Positions 1 to 6,069 of a stretch of 35,358 bases of DNA are shown here, piece by piece. The notes beneath the pieces are model-generated. The model was not told the DNA's origin. It saw only the letters and a list, made by a program, of their open reading frames with translations, and searched no databases. The stretch is taken from assembly GCA_013815345.1 (NCBI GenBank), contig JACDGK010000001.1:67076-102433 (forward strand), given 5' to 3'. This DNA comes from Patescibacteria group bacterium (GTDB lineage Bacteria; Patescibacteriota; Minisyncoccia; Phycocordibacterales; Phycocordibacteraceae). Within the stretch, counting starts at the first letter, position 1. Each line of letters starts with the position of its first letter. A program made the position numbers and the translations under genes.

Positions 1-615
1 GAGTCGAACGGTGGCGAGCGCGATAATAGTGGAGGCGATGGCAAAGATAATGACAATAGCGAGGCCTGCCTGTTCGGTCGCGTGGATGGCAGTCGTAAGG
101 CGGTCGATAACGATTTTGTTTTGTGCGTAATCGACGTGATCCACGATTGAGGTACCGCTTTGCACGAGATCAGTGTCACTATTCACATAATCAACAATGC
201 TCTGATACTCGGTAGGGTCTGTGGCTTTTATCGAAAGTGAGCCTCCGAGCGGATTGGCACCAAGCTCGTTAAGCGCATTAAGCGTGAGCTGATCATTTGC
301 ATGACGATCTTTGAACTGGGTAAGAGCGTCAGCGCTCGAAGTATAGGTAACCGCAGTAACTTGTGGAAGAGCCGTGAGCTTGTCTTTCAAATTCAAGATG
401 TTCCCTTCGCCAGCACTGGTGGTGAAATACACACTCACATCAACCTTGTCTTTCACTTGTTGAAGCGTGAACGTGAGAAGTGCTGAGAGAAAAATAAGGA
501 GACCGATGATAATCAGCGTGACCGTCATGATGAGCACCGTTGCAAAAGAAACCGCTCCGCTGCGCATGAAGCTTTTAGTACCACTCGTAAGCACTCGTCG
601 GAAAGAAGTAAGCAT
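1..615 (-). CDS. ftsX: Cell division protein FtsX (C-terminus cut by window edge)
   Basis: This is the 5' part (205 codons) of the membrane subunit of the FtsEX ABC-type complex, which couples cytoplasmic ATPase activity to cell-wall hydrolase control at the division site. I translated it from the reverse strand. The start ATG (615) gives a short cytoplasmic N-terminus (MLTSFRRVLTSG), a first membrane segment at about residues 20-48, an extracytoplasmic loop at about 50-180 and the start of a second membrane segment near 185 (LAIVIIFAIASTIIALATV) where the window ends. The order and spacing match FtsX, and ftsE lies directly upstream with a 46-nt gap. That gap contains a TATAAT 7 nt before the ATG and no Shine-Dalgarno, so ftsX may also be transcribed on its own. 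The family is usually about 300 residues, so roughly a third is missing. Confidence 0.9.
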   Translation of the reverse strand, partial: MLTSFRRVLTSGTKSFMRSGAVSFATVLIMTVTLIIIGLLIFLSALLTFTLQQVKDKVDVSVYFTTSAGEGNILNLKDKLTALPQVTAVTYTSSADALTQFKDRHANDQLTLNALNELGANPLGGSLSIKATDPTEYQSIVDYVNSDTDLVQSGTSIVDHVDYAQNKIVIDRLTTAIHATEQAGLAIVIIFAIASTIIALATVRL

Positions 616-622
616 AGATTAC

Positions 623-628
623 ATTATA
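623..628 (-). promoter_or_regulatory. -10 element close to the ftsX start
   Basis: A perfect TATAAT on the minus strand ends 7 nt before the ftsX ATG, and no Shine-Dalgarno lies between. If used, transcription would start at or next to the ATG, giving a leaderless mRNA. No good -35 is visible. Confidence 0.4.
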
Positions 629-661
629 GGGCACCGAATATATTCACTCCGTTCATTATTT

Positions 662-1342
662 TCATAGTATATATTGGCCTTGAGGGTCGTCACGAATAAC
701 GCGGCCGCGATCCATCGTGATTACGCGTTTGCCCATAGCATCAACGACGCCTTTATTGTGCGTCGTGATGAGCACCGTCGTGCCAAGTTCGTTAATCTTT
801 TTCAGAATCTCGACAACTTCGTAGGTATTGATCGGGTCAAGATTTCCCGTCGGCTCATCCGCAATGATGAGGTCGGGCTGATTGATGATGGCACGACCAA
901 TCGCGACTCGTTGCTGCTCGCCTCCAGAAAGTTGACTCGGAAAATGATTCGCTTTGTTGCTCAAATCCACCAGCTCAAGAATGTAGGGCACATCTGATTC
1001 GATTTCATCATCATGACGACCCGCCGCTTCCATCGCAAAAGCAATATTTTCATACGCAGTCTTATTTGGAATAAGACGAAAGTCTTGAAACACCATACCG
1101 ATCTTTCGACGGTAGTGGTGCACGGCACTTGCGCGAAGCGCATGCACATCAATTGATTCAAAAAATACCGAACCCGTGGTCGGCTTTTCTTGAGCGAGGA
1201 GCATACGCAGAAGTGTTGTCTTGCCCGCGCCAGAATGCCCGACGACGGAAACAAATTCTTTTGGATTGATAGAGACGGTAATATCCTCCAAGGCAGGGGT
1301 TCCATCACGATAAATCTTGGAGACGTTGTCGAAATAGATCAT
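662..1342 (-). CDS. ftsE: Cell division ATP-binding protein FtsE
   Basis: FtsE is the 226-residue cytoplasmic ATPase of the FtsEX complex. The N-terminus MIYFDNVSKIYRDG is typical of the family. Walker A is GHSGAGKTTL (about residues 35-44), the ABC signature is LSGGEQQRVAIGRA (about 138-151), Walker B is LIIADEPTGNLDP (about 158-170), and the switch His is in LITTHN (about 192-197). Length is normal for FtsE. It ends in TGA, evidence that UGA is a stop in this organism. prfB lies 14 nt upstream and ftsX 46 nt downstream on the same strand; the prfB-ftsE-ftsX order is common in bacteria. A TACAAT 16 nt before the start could serve as a local -10, but transcription from prfB is equally possible. 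Confidence 0.95.
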   Translation of the reverse strand: MIYFDNVSKIYRDGTPALEDITVSINPKEFVSVVGHSGAGKTTLLRMLLAQEKPTTGSVFFESIDVHALRASAVHHYRRKIGMVFQDFRLIPNKTAYENIAFAMEAAGRHDDEIESDVPYILELVDLSNKANHFPSQLSGGEQQRVAIGRAIINQPDLIIADEPTGNLDPINTYEVVEILKKINELGTTVLITTHNKGVVDAMGKRVITMDRGRVIRDDPQGQYIL

Positions 1343-1356
1343 GTCAGTAACAGATA

Positions 1357-2238
1357 CTATTGTACCCCACTCTCGGTTGCTGCGTCTATAAAACTATCCA
1401 GATCACCGGCTAAAACAGCGTCAGGATCATGCGATTCATGCCCCGTTTCGTGGTCCTTGACCAATTTATACGGGTGGAGAATGTACGAACGTATCTGACT
1501 TCCCCATTCGTTGGCGGTTGTAGCGGCAATTGAACGCCCTTTTGCCTCGGCATCACGTTTTTTCTCCTCTATCGCAAATAGTTTTGCCTTGACGAGATCG
1601 AGCGCCTTTTCACGATTTGCTTGTTGGCTGCGCTCGCTCGATACGTGCACAGAGACTCCTGACGGGATGTGCGTAATGCGAACTGCGGTCTCGCGTTTGT
1701 TCACATTTTGGCCGCCCGCTCCTCCGGAGCGGGCAAACTGTATTTCCAAATCGTCCGGCTTGAGCTCGATCTTGTCTGTTACAGAAAGCTTCGGAAGTAC
1801 TTCTACGAGCGCAAACGATGTCTGACGCTTGTCGTTTCCATTAAAAGGAGAGATGCGCACCAGACGATGCACGCCTGACTCACGTTTGAGTCGACCATAC
1901 ACTCCCTTGCCGGTGATTTCTATCAACACATTACGAAAACCTCCGTGATCGTTTTCGTTCGCATGTAATTCCCATACACTCCAATTTTTATTTTCTGCAT
2001 ACCCTTCGTACATTCGTCTTAGCATGCGAGCAAAATCTTCAGCGTCATCCCCACCGGCGCCAGCAAGAATCGCAAGGGTCGCAGGTCCCGCATCGTGATT
2101 GTCGCCATCACCGCCTTCTTTTAGATTTTGATATTCACGGACGAGTCGCTGTGCGTTGTCTTTGTCTGCCCAGAAATCTGGCGTCGCCATGAGGGCTTCG
2201 ATTTCCGAAAGTCGTCTTTGCTGCTCTTCTGCGTTCAT
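1357..2238 (-). CDS. prfB: Peptide chain release factor 2, shortened N-terminal domain
   Basis: RF2 recognises UAA and UGA stop codons and triggers peptide release. Numbering from the ATG at 2238 (293 residues), the decoding tripeptide SPF is at 130-132, which identifies RF2 rather than RF1. The catalytic GGQ is at 175-177 within [11 protein letters not shown], and [13 protein letters not shown] marks the C-terminal domain. Family members are usually about 330-370 residues. Here residue 40 (end of the first helix region) is followed almost at once by the [16 protein letters not shown] segment, so about 60-70 residues of the helical domain 1 seen in E. coli RF2 are absent. No programmed-frameshift UGA is seen near the start. 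I prefer MNAEEQQ over the ORF opening at 2271 because that earlier stretch lies in a hairpin and a TATACT sits 7 nt before 2238. Confidence 0.9.
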   Translation of the reverse strand: MNAEEQQRRLSEIEALMATPDFWADKDNAQRLVREYQNLKEGGDGDNHDAGPATLAILAGAGGDDAEDFARMLRRMYEGYAENKNWSVWELHANENDHGGFRNVLIEITGKGVYGRLKRESGVHRLVRISPFNGNDKRQTSFALVEVLPKLSVTDKIELKPDDLEIQFARSGGAGGQNVNKRETAVRITHIPSGVSVHVSSERSQQANREKALDLVKAKLFAIEEKKRDAEAKGRSIAATTANEWGSQIRSYILHPYKLVKDHETGHESHDPDAVLAGDLDSFIDAATESGVQ

Positions 2239-2245
2239 CTGGTTG

Positions 2246-2251
2246 AGTATA
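2246..2251 (-). promoter_or_regulatory. -10 element close to the prfB start
   Basis: TATACT on the minus strand ends 7 nt before the chosen prfB ATG, with no Shine-Dalgarno between. It overlaps the base of the hairpin at 2249-2292, so termination of the tRNA transcript and initiation of prfB may share the same bases. Confidence 0.4.
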
Positions 2252-2292
2252 GCAAAAGTCACCCTGCACAAGTGCAGGGTGACTTTTGCTAT
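2249..2292 (-). terminator. 21-bp perfect inverted repeat after tRNA-Thr
   Basis: Arms 2249-2269 and 2272-2292 are exact reverse complements around a 2-nt centre (core CCCTGCAC/GTGCAGGG, outer AAAAGT/ACTTTT). It begins 4 nt past the 3' end of tRNA-Thr(CGT) on the minus strand, so the likely role is intrinsic termination of the tRNA transcript. There is no long U-tract after the stem; the U-rich run lies inside its outer arm. Confidence 0.6.
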
Positions 2293-2296
2293 TTTG

Positions 2297-2369
2297 AGCC
2301 GGGGGCGAGAATCGGACTCGCGACCTATAGTTTACGATACTATCGCTCTACCAACTGAGCTACCCCGGC
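2297..2369 (-). tRNA. tRNA-Thr (anticodon CGT)
   Basis: The reverse strand folds as a cloverleaf: acceptor GCCGGGG/CCCCGGC, D-stem GCTC/GAGC, anticodon stem ATAGT/ACTAT with loop ATCGTAA (anticodon CGT, reads ACG), and T-stem GCGAG/CTCGC. The discriminator is T and CCA is not encoded. The T-loop is TCCGATT: the nearly universal U55 is replaced by C. It follows tRNA-Thr(GGT) on the same strand. Confidence 0.92.
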
Positions 2370-2417
2370 ATTATTCTTTCGACCAAACCACTTTTTGTAT
2401 TACGGTCTACAACCGTG

Positions 2418-2489
2418 AGCCGATGGGCAGAATTGAACTGCCGACCTACTCCTTACCATGGAGTTGCTCTACCCCTGAGCTACATCGGC
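2418..2489 (-). tRNA. tRNA-Thr (anticodon GGT)
   Basis: The cloverleaf on the reverse strand has acceptor GCCGATG/CATCGGC, D-stem GCTC/GAGC, anticodon stem ACTCC/GGAGT with loop ATGGTAA (anticodon GGT, reads ACC and ACU), and T-stem GGCAG/CTGCC with a standard TTCAATT loop. The discriminator is T and CCA is not encoded. It lies 48 nt upstream of tRNA-Thr(CGT), probably cotranscribed. Confidence 0.93.
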
Positions 2490-2668
2490 GAGTGAGGGTA
2501 AAAGGAAGGAGATTTCCTAAGTTCATTCCTTTTCGCCCGAGCGAGCACGATGCAAGCTTCGCTTACAGCGGCGATCGCACCTTCGCATCGTATCCGAAAT
2601 CACTGATTATTTCAATTACTCCGAGAGAAGACTGGCTCAAAATTCATAAAAAGGATATCCTTACGAAA

Positions 2669-3160
2669 ATGGAAACTCCCGCGGAGAATAAAAACATATA
2701 CGAACTCTTCAGGATAAGCATTCTGCTTAAAGGTGCTATCTCACTTCTGGAAGTAGTAGCAGGAATCGTCATCCTTTTCATCCCGCCGAGTCTTATACTT
2801 CGAGCGGCTACCTTTCTGACTAATAGCGAATTAGCCGAGGAACAGCATGACTTCATCGCCTCCCACCTTCTCCAGCTTGCACAGCAATTTACCGCTGACA
2901 CCGCAACATTCGTATCGATTTACCTTTTAAGTCGTGGCCTGGTGAAAGTTTTCCTTATTTGGGCACTCTTAAAGAATAAACTCTGGGCCTACCCCGCATC
3001 GCTCGTAGTGCTTGGTCTCTTTGTGGTGTACCAGATCTATCAAATAATCACAACGCATTCTTTCATCGTTATTGGCATTACGATATTCGATCTTTTTGTC
3101 ATGTATTTCATCTGGCGCGAATACCAGATTGTCCGCGATCAAAGGAAAAACACTGCGTAA
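2669..3160 (+). CDS. DUF2127-like integral membrane protein
   Basis: A 163-residue membrane protein. After a short polar N-terminus (METPAENKNIYELFR) there are about four hydrophobic segments, at roughly residues 17-45, 75-93, 100-124 and 128-146, ending in a charged tail (REYQIVRDQRKNTA). The KGAISLLEVVAGI opening, the LLSRGLVKVFLIWALLK middle and the LFDLFVMYFIWREY end resemble DUF2127, a family of unknown function; this is recognition by eye. The reading frame is open further upstream, but that stretch crosses both tRNA genes on the other strand and is not coding. The ATG at 2669 has AAGGAT about 13 nt upstream and TATCCT 7 nt upstream. Confidence 0.75.
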   Translation: METPAENKNIYELFRISILLKGAISLLEVVAGIVILFIPPSLILRAATFLTNSELAEEQHDFIASHLLQLAQQFTADTATFVSIYLLSRGLVKVFLIWALLKNKLWAYPASLVVLGLFVVYQIYQIITTHSFIVIGITIFDLFVMYFIWREYQIVRDQRKNTA

Positions 3161-3161
3161 A

Positions 3162-3527
3162 TTACTCTACTACTTCATCAAATGCTTTACGTGCTCTTTT
3201 TATTGAGGACCTCATTCGGAATTCAAGTTCTCCAAGCCCGTCATTCCCTACTTCTTTCCGTTTTTGTGAGTCGTGCATGACCTTGGCATATTCATATATA
3301 TCCATCCATTCTTCTGCGGTAAGTTGATCAGTGAAAGGATCGTTTATATCAGCGCCTTGTTTGGAAAAAAATGCCTCTACTTCGATAAATTCATTTGACG
3401 ATAAACGCTCGCGTCCGATTCCATGCACCGGTGCTCTTGAAACAACTGCCTCACGCATGCTTGTTCTCGTTTTATCTTCCAATGAAGACACTGGACGTTT
3501 AGATTGAGAAAATCCTTCCATTCCCAT
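3162..3527 (-). CDS. Hypothetical soluble protein, 121 residues
   Basis: I do not recognise this protein. It is hydrophilic, with no membrane segment or signal peptide. The basic, Ser/Arg-rich N-terminal 45 residues look disordered, and the rest is predicted helical and acidic (SSNEFIEVEAFFSKQG, LTAEEWMDIYEYAKVM), ending in a charged helix (RMRSSIKRARKAFDEVVE). It starts 3 nt after the stop of the upstream membrane-protein gene, with AGG 6 nt before the ATG, so the two are probably cotranscribed. It ends one base from the end of the convergent DUF2127 gene. The second in-frame ATG (Met3) is an alternative start. Confidence 0.6.
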   Translation of the reverse strand: MGMEGFSQSKRPVSSLEDKTRTSMREAVVSRAPVHGIGRERLSSNEFIEVEAFFSKQGADINDPFTDQLTAEEWMDIYEYAKVMHDSQKRKEVGNDGLGELEFRMRSSIKRARKAFDEVVE

Positions 3528-3530
3528 ATT

Positions 3531-3941
3531 TTACCTATTCGGTGACACAGCAACAACCAACAAAACTGCGGCGAGCCAAAAAAGAATACCTGCGCCGATA
3601 AGCGCGAGCCAAACGATGGTCCAGGTGCGCTGATGTTTCTTGAAATGTTCAATGCTATCCCAGTGGTGGTTCTGCCAGGCCCATTCATTTCCTTTTACAC
3701 CGAGAATGAACACCATCACGAAACCGACAACGGGAACAAAGGTTAGCAGTGCAATATAGGTACTATTTCCGAGTCCCCAAATCCAATTCAATCCAAATGC
3801 TCCCCAATTCCATCCTTTAATTTCAGGTGGAATGACCGACATTCTTCCTTGTCCTGAAGTGTTTGCCGCAGGACTTACCGCCTGTGGTGAAGGCTGAGGC
3901 AAGGTGAATTCGCTTGCAGGTACAATCGGGTCAGAATCCAT
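3531..3941 (-). CDS. Small two-pass membrane protein with Trp-rich motif
   Basis: A 136-residue protein with a Pro/Ser/Ala-rich tail (about residues 1-40) followed by the Trp-rich motif GWNWGAFGLNWIWGLGN (43-59). There are hydrophobic segments at about 62-83 and 108-132, and between them a conserved-looking GVKGNEWAWQNHHWDSIEHF stretch (81-100). This layout resembles small DUF2628-like membrane proteins common in CPR genomes; their function is unknown. I chose the ATG at 3941 over the longer frame from 3992 because a TACAAT ends 10 nt upstream of it and the extra 17 residues look non-native. The gene downstream starts 3 nt after its stop. Confidence 0.7.
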   Translation of the reverse strand: MDSDPIVPASEFTLPQPSPQAVSPAANTSGQGRMSVIPPEIKGWNWGAFGLNWIWGLGNSTYIALLTFVPVVGFVMVFILGVKGNEWAWQNHHWDSIEHFKKHQRTWTIVWLALIGAGILFWLAAVLLVVAVSPNR

Positions 3942-3951
3942 TAGTACCTTT

Positions 3952-3957
3952 ATTGTA
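3952..3957 (-). promoter_or_regulatory. -10 element close to the start of the 136-residue membrane protein
   Basis: TACAAT on the minus strand ends 10 nt before the ATG at 3941; TATACA overlaps it. No Shine-Dalgarno of convincing strength and spacing is present. Confidence 0.3.
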
Positions 3958-4035
3958 TAGCTCCTGGTACATGAAAGTGCTTTTATCCCCACTCAGTCGG
4001 TATATAGTTAAATGCATATAAGTTAACGTCTACGC

Positions 4036-4572
4036 ATGGAAGTTTGTATCATAACCGGCTCGATCCGTGAGGAGAATACCACAGAGAAAGTGTCGCAGGC
4101 TTTTGCAGCTGCGATAAAAGAAAAGAATATTCCTTATTCGGTACTGTCTCTTCTTCCTTTCGATACGCTTTTTACGGGAACCTTTGTGTATCTTGAATCG
4201 GCGACAGGAGCGCAGCGGGAGGAACTGGAAAAAATGTATCGCGCGACGACACTCGTCTTCGTTGTCCCTACGTATTACAAAGGGATGCCTGGGGCATTAA
4301 AAAATTTCTTTGACCTCGTACGATCGTCCGAAGTATATGCGAACAAGACGATAGCGTTTATAAGCAGCAACCATAAGAATCAAGAATATGGCGCACGGCA
4401 AGCGCTCGAAGTCATGATGGGGCTTTCACTCTTCTTTAAAATGCACATCACGGTTGTTCCTGAGATTCTGATTCAAAACCAGGCTGAAATAAATAAGAAT
4501 GAAAATAAAAATGAAATGCGACGGTTTGTTGAACTTTTGGAAGAGTACACGCCTACCGCAATTAAGATATAA
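4036..4572 (+). CDS. NADPH-dependent FMN reductase family protein
   Basis: A 178-residue flavodoxin-fold oxidoreductase, expected to bind FMN and reduce it or a quinone or azo substrate with NAD(P)H. The N-terminal beta strand and phosphate loop read EVCIITGSIREENTTEKV (FMN-phosphate-binding GSxRxxN type). The second flavin-contact motif is VFVVPTYYKGMPGALKNFFDLV (about residues 74-95), typical of the family as PxYxxxxPGxLKNxxD. A third strand, TIAFISSNHKNQ, precedes the last flavin loop. Length is normal. It stands alone on the plus strand, 59 nt before the MBL gene. A TATAAG lies 13 nt before the ATG and no Shine-Dalgarno is seen. The exact substrate cannot be inferred. Confidence 0.85.
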   Translation: MEVCIITGSIREENTTEKVSQAFAAAIKEKNIPYSVLSLLPFDTLFTGTFVYLESATGAQREELEKMYRATTLVFVVPTYYKGMPGALKNFFDLVRSSEVYANKTIAFISSNHKNQEYGARQALEVMMGLSLFFKMHITVVPEILIQNQAEINKNENKNEMRRFVELLEEYTPTAIKI

Positions 4573-4617
4573 AGTGAATCGCGAATTTCTCTTCATCTTT
4601 CGAACAGACAATGTTCC

Positions 4618-4623
4618 TATACT
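4618..4623 (+). promoter_or_regulatory. -10 element close to the MBL gene start
   Basis: TATACT ends 8 nt before the ATG at 4632 with no Shine-Dalgarno between, supporting both the chosen start and a nearly leaderless transcript. Confidence 0.4.
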
Positions 4624-4631
4624 TATCTTCT

Positions 4632-5288
4632 ATGAAACTTACTAAATATATACACTCGTGCGTGTTTCTAGAGAAAAACGGTGAGAAATTACTTATCGAT
4701 CCGGGAATATTTACGTTCATGCAAGACGTCACTCCTGAAACGTTTAAAGATGTGCGAACGATTCTGATTACCCACAATCATCCCGATCACGTAGACCCAA
4801 AAGCACTCAAGATCATTGTGGAGATGAGTGGCGCGACAATAGTGACAAACGAAGAAGTGCAGAAAGCCCTTGAAGCAGCGGACGTACAAACGACCTTTGT
4901 CACCGGTTTGAATTACGAAACTTCTGAATTCAAAATAGAAGGTATCGCAGCAGCCCATGCAAACATTCTCTCTGACACCCTTCCGAAAAATACCGCCTAT
5001 CTGATCAATCAAGTACTTCTCGTACCAGGTGACTCATTCTCTGAAACACTCACGCAGCTCGGGGGTGTGGAAGTCTTGCTACTGCCAATCATGGCGCCGT
5101 GGATGACCGAGCTGTCGGTAGCTGAATTCGCTCGACTCGTTCATCCAAAACGTATCGTTCCCATTCATGATGGGTATGCGAAAGATTTCTTTTTGCAAAA
5201 CCGTTACGAGAATTTTAAGAAGAATTTCAGTAAAGACGGCATGGTCTTCGAAATGCTTGCCAAACCAGGTGATTCAATTGAAATCTGA
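4632..5288 (+). CDS. MBL-fold (UlaG/YtnP-like) metal-dependent hydrolase
   Basis: A 218-residue metallo-beta-lactamase-fold protein. The opening MKLTKYIHSCVFLEKNGEKLLIDPG is the usual first strands of this subfamily. The metal-binding motif is THNHPDHVD (residues 47-55, HxHxDH), followed by AAAHANIL, the Asp of VPGDSFSE, and the final metal His in VPIHDGY. All expected ligands appear present, so it should bind two metals and be active. The subfamily resembles UlaG-type lactonases and generic YcjT-like hydrolases; the substrate is unknown. I chose ATG 4632 rather than 4611 because the seven extra residues do not fit the family and would overlap the likely -10. It ends in TGA 5 nt from the convergent DUF2238 gene. 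Confidence 0.87.
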   Translation: MKLTKYIHSCVFLEKNGEKLLIDPGIFTFMQDVTPETFKDVRTILITHNHPDHVDPKALKIIVEMSGATIVTNEEVQKALEAADVQTTFVTGLNYETSEFKIEGIAAAHANILSDTLPKNTAYLINQVLLVPGDSFSETLTQLGGVEVLLLPIMAPWMTELSVAEFARLVHPKRIVPIHDGYAKDFFLQNRYENFKKNFSKDGMVFEMLAKPGDSIEI

Positions 5289-5293
5289 GGAAA

Positions 5294-5959
5294 TTAGCTA
5301 CGTTTGCGATTCTTTCTCACTGTTTTGTTTAAGGCTACGTCAAGAGGAGTGCCGAGATCATTACGGAGATAGAAATAACCAATCGCGCTGCCAATAAGTG
5401 CTCCAATCGTATCCACAATTTCGTCTTTCATCGTGTCCACGACGCCAGTCTGCCGTTGTTGCATGTTCGTATGCACGAGCTCATCTCCAGAAAATTCAAA
5501 AACTTCCCACAGTAACCCTGCTGCAAGAGAGAAACAAAAGGCAAAAAGACAAAGAACGATAGGCTTTGCTGCGATTCTCCCTCTCTTGAAAAAGATAACG
5601 ATTACCATCAGTCCTATGAGTCCGAATGCAATGCCTGAACCGCTGTGCAGCATGATGTCCCACCACCAATGTTTCTGATAGTAATGTTCTATCTGTCCGA
5701 GAATAATAGTCGCATACAGAAACGCACCAATGAGTATAGTGAAAAGTGACGGAATATATATTTTGAACTGTTTCTCTACAAAAAACGGAACGACAAAAAA
5801 TGCTATAGAGGCGAGCGAGAGACCGACTGATTCCCAATTTTGCTGATACGCCGCAATAATCCCTCCAATGATGAGAAAAGCAAGTATTGCTACATAAATA
5901 CCGCCTACCCAATTGAGCGGGAACACTCCTTTTTTATACGTTTCGCCAAATAGTTTCAT
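5294..5959 (-). CDS. YjdF/DUF2238-family integral membrane protein
   Basis: A 221-residue protein with about six membrane segments (roughly residues 18-38, 45-62, 68-90, 103-125, 132-152 and 180-196). The signature acidic/His motifs of the DUF2238 (YjdF) family are visible: DIMLHSGSGIAFG, LLWEVFEFSGDE and DTMKDEIVDTIGALIGS. The conserved D, H, E and D residues facing the membrane suggest metal binding or transport, but the function is not established. The C-terminus is basic (RKNRKRS). It is divergent from glmS and convergent with the MBL gene, so probably monocistronic. A TACAAT lies 19 nt before its ATG. Confidence 0.82.
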   Translation of the reverse strand: MKLFGETYKKGVFPLNWVGGIYVAILAFLIIGGIIAAYQQNWESVGLSLASIAFFVVPFFVEKQFKIYIPSLFTILIGAFLYATIILGQIEHYYQKHWWWDIMLHSGSGIAFGLIGLMVIVIFFKRGRIAAKPIVLCLFAFCFSLAAGLLWEVFEFSGDELVHTNMQQRQTGVVDTMKDEIVDTIGALIGSAIGYFYLRNDLGTPLDVALNKTVRKNRKRS

Positions 5960-6053
5960 ACTGATTTATGATGTTTAGATTGTATCAGGTTTGGTCTCAT
6001 TTTGACGTTTCCTACAGATACGTGCAGATGCATCCTGTGCCGGCAAAAGCGGT

Positions 6054-6059
6054 TATACT
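6054..6059 (+). promoter_or_regulatory. -10 element close to the glmS start
   Basis: TATACT ends 10 nt before the glmS ATG, and no purine-rich Shine-Dalgarno is present in the intervening ACTACATACT. This predicts a leader of only about 3-4 nt, which leaves no room for a glmS ribozyme. Confidence 0.4.
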
Positions 6060-6069
6060 ACTACATACT

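Noticed and set aside
1357-2271. Programmed +1 frameshift in prfB
   Set aside because: No internal UGA with slippery CUU context was found near the start; the frame is continuous.
2156-2668. Long upstream extension of the DUF2127 frame
   Set aside because: It runs across both tRNA-Thr genes and the prfB start; the plausible protein starts at 2669.
5960-6069. A glmS ribozyme upstream of glmS
   Set aside because: The gap is only about 110 nt with a -10 element 10 nt from the ATG; no ribozyme core was seen.
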